This document shows positions 1 to 6,016 of a stretch of 9,843 bases of DNA, piece after piece. The position numbers and the translations under genes were made by a program. The stretch is from NCBI GenBank assembly GCA_035430965.1, contig DAOMHQ010000190.1:1-9843 (forward strand). Reading direction: 5' to 3'. The DNA comes from JAKPRU01 sp029568995. Lineage in GTDB: Bacteria > Hinthialibacterota > Hinthialibacteria > Hinthialibacterales > JAKPRU01. The notes under the pieces were generated by a model. The model saw only the letters and a list, made by a program, of their open reading frames with translations, was not told the origin of the DNA and searched no databases. How positions within the stretch are numbered: the stretch's first letter is position 1; each line of letters starts with the position of its first letter.

Positions 1-657
1 TCCATCGGCGGCGTGATTGTCGATTCGGGTCGATTCAAATGGAACAACGGTAAGTTCCCGGACTTCACCGAACCGGACCCCAGCTATCATGGCCTGGTAT
101 ATTGGGATGCGCTGAGTGATGTCCCGGGACTGGGCAATGTGGCGTTCATTTTCAAAGTCCGATTGACCCTTCTGCGCGATATCGGGGCCGCACTCAGCCC
201 CTTCAATGCTCACCAGTTTCTGCTGGGACTCGAGACGCTACCGCTACGCCAGCAGAGGCATTCCGAGAATGCGCTGGCCGTTGCGCGGTGGCTCAAGCAG
301 CACCCGCTTGTCAGCTGGGTGACTTATCCGGGATTGGAGGACGATCCCAGCCATGCGATAGCCTTGAAATACCTGAAAAAAGGCTTCGGCGGTCTGGTCG
401 GATTTGGGATCAAGGGCGGGCTGGAGGCCGGGAAGCAGTTCATCAACTCGGTTCAGCTGTTGTCGCACCTGGCAAACATTGGTGATGCCAAGAGCTTGGT
501 CATCCACCCGGCTTCAACCACGCATCAGCAGCTGACGCCCGCCGAACAGAAGGAAACCGGCGTCACGGAGGACTATATCCGACTTTCCATTGGACTGGAG
601 GATATTGAAGACATTCAGGCCGACATTGACCAGGCGCTCAGGAAAGCCGCCTCTTGA
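1..657 (+). CDS. metY: O-acetylhomoserine sulfhydrylase (MetY-type Cys/Met PLP enzyme), C-terminal half
   Basis: PLP-dependent enzyme of the Cys/Met metabolism family, expected to make homocysteine from O-acetylhomoserine and sulfide in the cytoplasm. The frame is open from base 1, so the gene begins upstream; 218 residues are visible out of a usual 425-435. The first residues, SIGGVIVDSGRF, directly follow the PLP-lysine segment in this family, so the catalytic lysine lies just outside the window. Family hallmarks that can be read are FPDFTEPDPSYHGL, the GAALSPFNAHQFLLGLETL stretch, a VTYPGL segment, the SLVIHPASTTHQQL motif and a terminal YIRLSIGLEDIEDI. These favour MetY over cystathionine gamma-synthase or MetZ. 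It ends in TGA and converges on the cobalamin operon. The start and any upstream regulation cannot be seen. Confidence 0.93.
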   Translation, partial: SIGGVIVDSGRFKWNNGKFPDFTEPDPSYHGLVYWDALSDVPGLGNVAFIFKVRLTLLRDIGAALSPFNAHQFLLGLETLPLRQQRHSENALAVARWLKQHPLVSWVTYPGLEDDPSHAIALKYLKKGFGGLVGFGIKGGLEAGKQFINSVQLLSHLANIGDAKSLVIHPASTTHQQLTPAEQKETGVTEDYIRLSIGLEDIEDIQADIDQALRKAAS

Positions 658-698
658 GTGAAGCGGCGGATTGTCCCAAGGCGATAGAGGAGTGGAGT

Positions 699-757
699 GG
701 GGTTGATAAGTTTAATGAATTCAACCCCCTCTGTATCTCCCCCAATCCTTGGGGGAG
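699..757. terminator. Tandem hairpins between convergent genes, possible bidirectional terminator
   Basis: Two inverted repeats fill the spacer between the ends of metY and the BtuF-like gene. The first pairs GGGGTTGA (699-706) with TCAACCCC (721-728) around an AT-rich 14-nt loop. The second is a perfect 9-bp stem, CTCCCCCAA (737-745) with TTGGGGGAG (749-757), and a 3-nt loop. Neither is followed by a clean run of T, so the terminator call is inferred from position and stem strength. The second hairpin also resembles dispersed GGGGGAG-type intergenic repeats. Confidence 0.45.
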
Positions 758-820
758 AAGTTTATGCGCTCGTTCGTGCATTTTAATGCAGTCCCCGGAC
801 CGTCGCCTGTCCATGCGGGA

Positions 821-1666
821 CTAAGGTTTCTGTTCCATCAAATCCGGGTGCAGGCGCTGGGATATCAGATCGACCGATTTCACGAAGGAAGAGAAACAGG
901 GAAGTGTCACCTGGGGCGACTTGATCAGAATCATCTCACATTGGCTGAGCAGCGGGAACTGAGAATACGTTGCCTTACGCTCTTCGAGAGAACTCACCTC
1001 CGAAAGGATGAGAATCACCTCCGGTTTGCGGGCAATTACGGATTCCATGGAGATGATGGGATAGGCAACGGGGGAATCTGCGAAGACATTTTTCCCGCCT
1101 GCCATTTCGATAATCGCATGAGCGAATCCCTTGGAGGAGACTGTCATCAGCGGCCTGTGCCAGATTTCAATGAACACCCGTTTCTTGGGGTGATTCTCAA
1201 GGCGCTTGACAACGGTTTCGAGCTGCTTTTGCCACTCCTGGAGTTTCCGATCAGCCCGCTGTCGGACATTGAGACAGTCGGCTAAGGTCAGGAACGCGTT
1301 CTCCAGGTCCTTCCGGTTTCGGGATGGGCCTAGATTCACAACGGGAATTCCCAAATCCTTGATTCGCTCTACTGTGGTGGGCTTGTTCGATTCCACGTCC
1401 GCAATGACCAACGTGGGCCGAAGCCGCGCGATACGTTCCAGGTTGGGCGCCATCTGAGAGCCGATAATTTCCGCATCGGTGGCATCCGCCGGTCGTTCGC
1501 AAAACTCCGTCAGGCCGACCAGGGATGAACCAAGCTCCAAATCCGCGATCATCTGTGTGCCGGATGGAACCAAAGACACGATCCGGTGGGTTGTACTCTC
1601 CGGCTCGCAGAAAAGTACTTCCGCCATTGGTAGGAGGAATAGAAAAAACCACACTGTTTTACGCAT
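821..1666 (-). CDS. BtuF-like periplasmic cobalamin-binding protein (ABC transporter substrate-binding)
   Basis: Class III (BtuF/FepB-type) substrate-binding protein, expected to bind corrinoid in the periplasm and deliver it to an ABC permease. It is 281 residues with an N-terminal hydrophobic signal at about residues 2-19. BtuF-type signatures are RIVSLVPSGTQ (28-38), LGSSLVGLTEFCERP (45-59), NLERIARLRPTLVI (75-88), SSKGFAHAIIEMAGGKNVFAD (177-197) and SMESVIARKPEVILIL (206-221). The start at 1666 is chosen because the hydrophobic signal begins there; longer in-frame starts would precede it with charged residues. The start overlaps the upstream stop by one base (TGATG), implying translational coupling. 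There is no classical lipobox before Cys20 (Phe at -1). No BtuC or BtuD permease lies in the window. Iron-siderophore binding is the alternative, but the B12 riboswitch upstream supports cobalamin. Confidence 0.88.
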   Translation of the reverse strand: MRKTVWFFLFLLPMAEVLFCEPESTTHRIVSLVPSGTQMIADLELGSSLVGLTEFCERPADATDAEIIGSQMAPNLERIARLRPTLVIADVESNKPTTVERIKDLGIPVVNLGPSRNRKDLENAFLTLADCLNVRQRADRKLQEWQKQLETVVKRLENHPKKRVFIEIWHRPLMTVSSKGFAHAIIEMAGGKNVFADSPVAYPIISMESVIARKPEVILILSEVSSLEERKATYSQFPLLSQCEMILIKSPQVTLPCFSSFVKSVDLISQRLHPDLMEQKP

Positions 1667-2951
1667 CAATGTAACCACCACAAATCCACGCCGACATTCG
1701 GCGGTATACCGTACCGATATACGATAGACCTTTCCCCTTCGGCACTCCAATCCAACCAGAGGACGGAAATCCCATCCGTGCGCGGATTCAACGCGATTGC
1801 CGGAGTCCGTGCGTCGGCCTCCATCCGACTGAGGGCTACCGGGGACTCTATCGAGAGATCGCCCGGACTGAGAATTGCATACATCACGCGGTATGCGCCG
1901 CCGATGTCTTCCTGCCAGACAATATGCGCCTGGCCCCTGGAATCGAAGGCAAGATCCGGTTGCGTGGCATCCGTATTGCCATTGTCAACGCGAATGGGAG
2001 CACTCCAACCTGCACCGTTCGGACGATATTGGAGGAAGATTCGTTTCTGCGTGTCCACCCGTTTTGAATAGACCAGGCCCAGATTCCCCTGTCGATCGGC
2101 TGTCAACCGGTGCGGATCGAGGAACGAGCCACCATCTTCCGCTACCTGTTCCACTGGCCCGGCTACTCCATCCGCCGAAACGGTATATCCGCGCAGCTCG
2201 AAATTCCCCTGCCATCCTTCCACGAATCCCCAGAGGACATACATCTCGCCGCTCGGAAGAGCCGCCAGAGAGGGCATCCAGTTCGCGGTATAGGTTGAAC
2301 CGGAGCCAATCGAGGTGATTCGGAACGGTTCAATCCCGACTTGCGGGGGAAATTCGCCGGAAAGGGTGCTGGAACGGAGATAGACGTCCGCTGTGTTGCC
2401 GTCCAGGGTGAAATCATACCAGGCGATATGGACCCGACCGTCCGGTCCGACTGCTATCTGGGGGGCATACCCGTTGTCGCCCAGGTGCCCTGCCCGCGTA
2501 TCGCTAATACGAACATCCGAATCGGAGAACACGCCATCTACCGGCTTGCGGTCATAGTAGATCTCTGTGTTGTCCATCCAATGCCCGGCGAACGTCGTGT
2601 GTCGGTAATCGTGCCAGACCACATGCACGGTGTCCTCGGAGTCCACGGCCAGGCATGGATGCCTGCCCCCGCCGATGGTGGCATTGTCCACGCGGATTGG
2701 CACGGACACATTCCCATCGGGACCGACCTCGCAATACCAGACTTGATTTTGAGGCGGAGAGCCGGTCTGATCGCGAATCCCGTACACCAGGTGAAGACGC
2801 CCCGTGGAATCGACCGCTGCGGTTCCGTGCGTGTTGATCGGAAATTCAATGGGATTTTCGCTTTGCTGGATTATGATTTCTTCTTGGAAATCGACGGCCC
2901 AGGCAGGAAGGGCGAATAAGAGAAGCAGGACGATTACACAATTGCGGATTG
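1666..2951 (-). CDS. Secreted seven-bladed beta-propeller protein (BNR/sialidase-like repeats), start in gap
   Basis: Second visible gene of the riboswitch operon; no enzymatic function recognised. Reading from the gap edge, the frame gives IRNCVIVLLLLFALPAWA followed by VDFQEE, a clear signal peptide with an AWA cleavage site, so only a few start residues are hidden in the Ns. The rest contains seven degenerate repeats of the form P-x-[LI]-A-V-D-x-x-G-x-[VL]-H-[IV]-V-W-x-D: TAAVDSTGRLHLVY, CLAVDSEDTVHVVW, QIAVGPDGRVHIAW, SLAALPSGEMYVLW, RLTADRQGNLGLVY, DLAFDSRGQAHIVW and AIALNPRTDGISVLW. Seven such units fit a complete seven-bladed propeller. No sialidase arginine triad or other catalytic set is evident, so a binding or scaffold role is more likely. 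Its TGA overlaps the ATG of the BtuF-like gene. A partner role in cobalamin capture is inferred from the operon only. Confidence 0.8.
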
Positions 2952-3051
2952 NNNNNNNNNNNNNNNNNNNNNNNNNNNNNNNNNNNNNNNNNNNNNNNNN
3001 NNNNNNNNNNNNNNNNNNNNNNNNNNNNNNNNNNNNNNNNNNNNNNNNNNN
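2952..3051. other. Assembly gap of 100 Ns
   Basis: Exactly 100 consecutive Ns, the conventional length for a scaffold gap of unknown size. It removes the 3' end of the DUF4430-like gene and the start codon of the propeller gene. The true missing length may differ from 100 bases and could hide further sequence. Confidence 0.97.
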
Positions 3052-3896
3052 ATATAGGCGTCAAAAAACGGAACATCCGATGTCTCCGGAAAGATCTCCG
3101 CGCGGGAAATCGGCGGCTGTGTCGTGCCATAAACGCCAAAAAAGTACCCATGGACATCGTGATCACGCGCGATGGAATCCGCTCCAATTTCGATGGACCA
3201 TTCAAAAATATTCCCCGAGTTGAGGATACTGAACTGCCAGAAAGGCTCGTCCCAATCGCCGAAACAGGTTTCGGCCGGATATCCTTCCCCGTCAATGGCG
3301 CAAAAAGCAATCCCCCACCCGTAATCCCGCCAGACAAGATCCACACCGCTTCGGAACAACAGCTGGATTCCGGTGGCGGTTTCACCGTGGAATGGGACGA
3401 TTCTGACGACCCGTCGCCCATCGTTGTGGTCGATCACCAGGGCGACATGACTGAGGATTTCGCACACATCCGCAAAGGTCCGTTCGGGCGGAAGAATTCC
3501 GGCGGATTGCGGCGCATACACAAATCCGAAAACGTCTCCATGAACGGCGGTTACTGCGGAGATCGGCAGATCCAGGAATTCCCAGGTTGTGCCGATGCGG
3601 CGGTACAGGTTCCAGGTCGGTTCGCCCGGAGTGCCGGTACACTGTGTTGGGTCCATTTGCCCGTCATTGTGCAAGTAACAGACAAAAGTACCCTGCTCGT
3701 TTTCCGACAAGACTCTGGGAAATGCCGATCTCTGCAAGAGATCTGTCAACGACAGGCTTTCTTCTTCGAATTCAACACAGCGCGTGATCACTTCGCCGGT
3801 TGAATTCCGGATTACCAATCCGGCCAGGTTAATTGCCCAGGCCGGTCCGACAATGATTGTGAAGAACAGGAAAAGAAATGAGGTACACCGCTTCAT
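3052..3896 (-). CDS. Secreted protein with two tandem transcobalamin-like (DUF4430-type) repeats, 3' end in gap
   Basis: First gene after the cobalamin riboswitch; 281 residues visible, C-terminus lost in the gap. A signal peptide (MKRCTSFLFLFFTIIVGPAWA, residues 1-21) ends in an AWA site. Two homologous units follow, about residues 24-128 and 152-257. Each has a G/A-LVI strand, a V-x-F strand, an LLxRS helix (LLQRSAF; LLFRSGV), a Cys pair (C73/C86; C199/C211), an EP-x-W segment and a closing HGDVFGF or HDVHGYF strand. This order resembles DUF4430 (PF14478), related to the C-terminal beta domain of intrinsic factor and transcobalamin. That is recognition by eye and needs a profile search. Together with the riboswitch it suggests extracytoplasmic corrinoid binding. 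The start at 3896 is chosen for the signal peptide and a GAGGAG upstream; earlier in-frame starts would place the terminator inside the coding region. Confidence 0.72.
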
Positions 3897-3970
3897 CCTT
3901 CCGAAACGCTCCTCTCGATGAGTTTTGGGGAACGTCGAGGGACGAACCGGTGAGATCGGCGTGCATGGAC

Positions 3971-4003
3971 AATAAAAATCCCCGGTCACCTCTGCAACCG
4001 GGG
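3971..4003 (-). terminator. Intrinsic terminator of the cobalamin riboswitch (expression platform)
   Basis: On the minus strand CCCCGGTTGC (4003-3994) pairs with GTGACCGGGG (3989-3980) around an AGAG loop: eight Watson-Crick pairs and two G-U wobbles. A and five Ts follow directly (3979-3974). The terminator lies between the aptamer and the first gene. A minus-strand segment just after the aptamer, GTCACCTCT (4061-4053), is perfectly complementary to AGAGGTGAC (3993-3985), which covers the loop and 3' arm. That gives a plausible antiterminator when no cobalamin is bound. Confidence 0.85.
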
Positions 4004-4051
4004 CATCCGATGGGTGCGTTTCCATCCGGTATGCCACACTCTCAGTTCCCG

Positions 4052-4235
4052 AAGAGGTGACATCGTTCCAAGCGGCAGGTTTCCTGGCTTCCGGGCCTTT
4101 GACCTAATTCCTCGCCTTCTCATCCGAATCGGACAATGGCGTGTGAGGTTTCGTTCCCGGTTACAGTGGCGGGACCGCGCCGGATTCTCACCGGCTTCCC
4201 TTTTCATTCGCCGTGCGGCAAACACCACTCGAAAT
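4052..4235 (-). ncRNA. Cobalamin (adenosylcobalamin) riboswitch
   Basis: Aptamer in the leader of the minus-strand operon, expected to reduce expression when cobalamin is abundant. Conserved elements in order on the minus strand are AAAAGGGAA (4204-4196), the hairpin GCCGGTGAGAATCCGGC (4195-4179), CCCGCCACTGTAA (4173-4161), GCCATTG (4140-4134, a variant of GCCACTG), GAGAAGGCGAG (4121-4111) and the B12 box GAAGCCAGGAAACCTGCC (4091-4074). These match the cobalamin family (RF00174) in order and spacing. A GGTG near the 5' end (around 4227-4224) could pair with CACC at 4059-4056 as a closing helix, which would compete with the antiterminator. The exact ends are approximate. Confidence 0.95.
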
Positions 4236-4248
4236 ATGTCAAGGACGA

Positions 4249-4276
4249 ACTATACCGGGTCAACAATGGAAAGCAA
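4249..4276 (-). promoter_or_regulatory. Candidate sigma70-type promoter of the riboswitch operon
   Basis: On the minus strand a TTGCTT (4276-4271) and a TATAGT (4254-4249) are separated by 16 bases. Transcription would begin near 4242, just upstream of the riboswitch aptamer. Position and spacing fit; the boxes are imperfect and the call is by eye. Confidence 0.5.
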
Positions 4277-4306
4277 GGGGGAGAGGAGAGGAAATTTGGA
4301 AATCCT

Positions 4307-4345
4307 CACCCAATCCTCTCCCGACGAGAGAGGGAGAAGAGGGTG
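4307..4345. repeat. Imperfect intergenic hairpin (CACCC/GGGTG, TCTCCC/GGGAGA)
   Basis: CACCC (4307-4311) pairs with GGGTG (4341-4345), and TCTCCC (4317-4322) with GGGAGA (4332-4337), separated by a small internal mismatch. Such CTCACCC...CTCTCCC/GGGAGA...GGGTG elements occur as dispersed intergenic repeats in many bacterial genomes. It lies between the riboswitch promoter and the phosphodiesterase gene and next to a second hairpin. Copy number cannot be judged from one window. Confidence 0.5.
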
Positions 4346-4346
4346 G

Positions 4347-4365
4347 CACAGGCTTCAAGCCTGTG
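4347..4365. repeat. Perfect 9-bp inverted repeat, GGTGGCACAGGCTT-type element
   Basis: CACAGGCTT (4347-4355) and AAGCCTGTG (4357-4365) form a perfect palindrome around a single C. It directly abuts the preceding hairpin. This resembles the widespread intergenic motif reading GGTGGCACAGGCTT...AAGCCTGTG known from several environmental bacterial lineages. A mobile or structural repeat is likelier than an operator; no known regulator site is recognised. Confidence 0.5.
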
Positions 4366-4428
4366 GCATGGTATTACAGAAGAAAAAGGGCACTTCAAAT
4401 GCAGTACATAAGTATTCGGAGATATGTC

Positions 4429-5928
4429 ATGCGCTTGTTTGTTGTTCTGCTCGCATTGCTTGTCTGTTTTCCCGTGTATTCCCAGGATGAATATCCCGAA
4501 CGGATGGTGCTGGTGATGGTCTGGGATGGCCTTCGCCCGGATCTGGTCACAGCCCAAACAACACCGGCATTGTGGGAATTTGCCCAATCCGGGATGGAAT
4601 TCGCCAATCATCATTCCGTCTTTCCGACTGTGACGCGCGTGAACTCGGCAGCGGTCGCCACCGGCTGTTATCCGGGAACAAATGGGATTCTGGGGAACAG
4701 CATTTATGCGCCGGAAGTGCACGAAGACAAAGCGCTGGACACCGGCAAGGCCGAGGAATTGCTGAAGTACGAAAAGGCACTCGGCGGGTCCATTCTGACC
4801 TGTCCCACGCTGGGGGATGTGCTCAGAGATCGAAACCTGCGGTTTGCTGTGGCCAGTTCCGGCTCGACCGGATCGGCCTTCCTGCTGGACGCGAACCGTG
4901 CGGGAGTCACGGTGCACTATGACTATGTGAATCCCGAGTCAATTCGAGATGAGGTTACCCACCGGTGCGGGAAACCCGGTCCCGAAGGCTCTCCGAATGA
5001 ATTCCGAAACGCTTTCGCGGTCAGGGCCTATTTGGACTACTTGTTGCCTGTGGTCAAACCGCACGTGACGCTGATGTGGATTTCGGACCCGGACCACACT
5101 CAGCATGGAGCCGGTGTGGGTGCGCCGAAGACTCTCCATGCCATTCGCCTGGTGGATGCGCTTTTCCGCACGATTCTGGATACCCTGGAGTCGCGGAGTC
5201 TTCTCGAAAGGACGACGATCTTTGTCGCCTCAGACCACGGGTTCTCCTCTTACTCCGGTGGTAAGAATCCCACAAAGGCCCTCTTCGAACCGGGAGTTCT
5301 GGACGGTAACCCTGCCGAGAACATCGTTGTGGCGGATGGTGCGATTTACGTGCGCAACGGGGACAAAGAAACCGTCGCGAAAGTCTGCAAGGTGCTTCAA
5401 TCGCAGCCGCAGGTCGGTGCGGTGTTCACGCCATCGGACACAGAAGACGGGAGCCCGCTGGGGAGCGTGCCGGGTACCTTCTCGTTCGGTGCCGTCCGCT
5501 GGAACCACGCCAGAGCGGGCGCGATTCTGTTCTCCAAGGCCTGGTCGGAGCAGAAAGGACCATTCGGTTATCCCGGCACGAGCGCCAATGAAGGGACGGC
5601 CGGTCATGGAACCACCAGTCCGTTCGATATTCACAATGTGCTGATTATGAAAGGACCGCAGATCCGCACGGCCAGTCGGTCAATTGTTCCAACTGCGAAC
5701 GTGGACATTGCGCCTACTGTGTGCCGGATAGTCGGCGTCGAACCACCGGATTACATGGATGGACGAGTGATCCGAGAAGCCTTTGAGGATGGTCCCCATC
5801 CCTTTGCGGTTCCTTATGAGACAAAGGTTGTTCGGAGTTCGGACGGGGCATCCATTTTGCGCTGTTCAACCGTCGAACAAGACGGAGGAAAGGAATCTTA
5901 CTACTTGGATTTTGCGGGGAGGAATTGA
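4429..5928 (+). CDS. Secreted type I phosphodiesterase/nucleotide pyrophosphatase (alkaline phosphatase superfamily)
   Basis: Two-metal phosphodiesterase of the NPP branch of the alkaline phosphatase superfamily, 499 residues, expected to act outside the cytoplasm. A signal peptide covers about residues 1-19 (MRLFVVLLALLVCFPVYSQ). Active-site residues in order are Asp33 (VWDGLRPD), the nucleophile Thr69 in FPTVTRVNSA, Asp222 and His226 in SDPDHTQHG, Asp269-His270 in ASDHG, and His393 in AGHGTTSPFD. All expected metal ligands are present, so it should be active. The start at 4429 follows GGAG (4418-4421) with a 7-base spacer and opens the signal peptide; an ATG at 4399 is a weaker alternative. 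It is divergent from the cobalamin operon and convergent with the ceramidase-like gene. The substrate (nucleotide, phospholipid head group or sphingomyelin-like) cannot be told from sequence. Confidence 0.9.
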   Translation: MRLFVVLLALLVCFPVYSQDEYPERMVLVMVWDGLRPDLVTAQTTPALWEFAQSGMEFANHHSVFPTVTRVNSAAVATGCYPGTNGILGNSIYAPEVHEDKALDTGKAEELLKYEKALGGSILTCPTLGDVLRDRNLRFAVASSGSTGSAFLLDANRAGVTVHYDYVNPESIRDEVTHRCGKPGPEGSPNEFRNAFAVRAYLDYLLPVVKPHVTLMWISDPDHTQHGAGVGAPKTLHAIRLVDALFRTILDTLESRSLLERTTIFVASDHGFSSYSGGKNPTKALFEPGVLDGNPAENIVVADGAIYVRNGDKETVAKVCKVLQSQPQVGAVFTPSDTEDGSPLGSVPGTFSFGAVRWNHARAGAILFSKAWSEQKGPFGYPGTSANEGTAGHGTTSPFDIHNVLIMKGPQIRTASRSIVPTANVDIAPTVCRIVGVEPPDYMDGRVIREAFEDGPHPFAVPYETKVVRSSDGASILRCSTVEQDGGKESYYLDFAGRN

Positions 5929-5952
5929 GGCATTATACACACACCTCCATGC

Positions 5953-5978
5953 CACCCTCCCCGTCAACGAGGAGGGTG
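5953..5978. terminator. Hairpin between convergent genes, possible bidirectional terminator
   Basis: CACCCTCC (5953-5960) pairs perfectly with GGAGGGTG (5971-5978), and CGT (5962-5964) could pair with ACG (5967-5969) inside the loop. It sits midway between the stop codons of the phosphodiesterase and ceramidase-like genes. There is no T-run on either side, so termination is inferred from location. Confidence 0.4.
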
Positions 5979-6016
5979 CGCTGGTTTCCGGGTCAGCATG
6001 GCACGTTCCTTTCCTG

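Noticed and set aside
749..1285. 178-residue plus-strand open frame
   Set aside because: It is antisense to the BtuF-like gene and begins within the hairpin spacer; the BtuF signatures settle the coding strand.
2341..2919. 192-residue plus-strand open frame
   Set aside because: It is antisense to the propeller gene, whose seven in-frame repeats show which strand is coding.
2949..3803. 284-residue plus-strand open frame running through the N gap
   Set aside because: It is antisense to the DUF4430-like gene, and its start and length depend on Ns; there is no ribosome-binding site or recognisable domain.
3897..4037. Extended N-terminus of the DUF4430-like protein starting at 4037
   Set aside because: It would translate the riboswitch terminator and place a charged stretch before the signal peptide at 3896.
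4237..4242. Perfect TTGACA on the minus strand as the -35 box of the riboswitch operon
   Set aside because: At 16-18 bases downstream there is no -10-like sequence, and transcription would start inside the aptamer; the TTGCTT/TATAGT pair just upstream fits better.
4213..4428. Extended N-terminus of the phosphodiesterase starting at 4213
   Set aside because: The extension would translate the intergenic hairpins and put about 72 polar residues before an obvious signal peptide that starts at 4429 behind its own GGAG.
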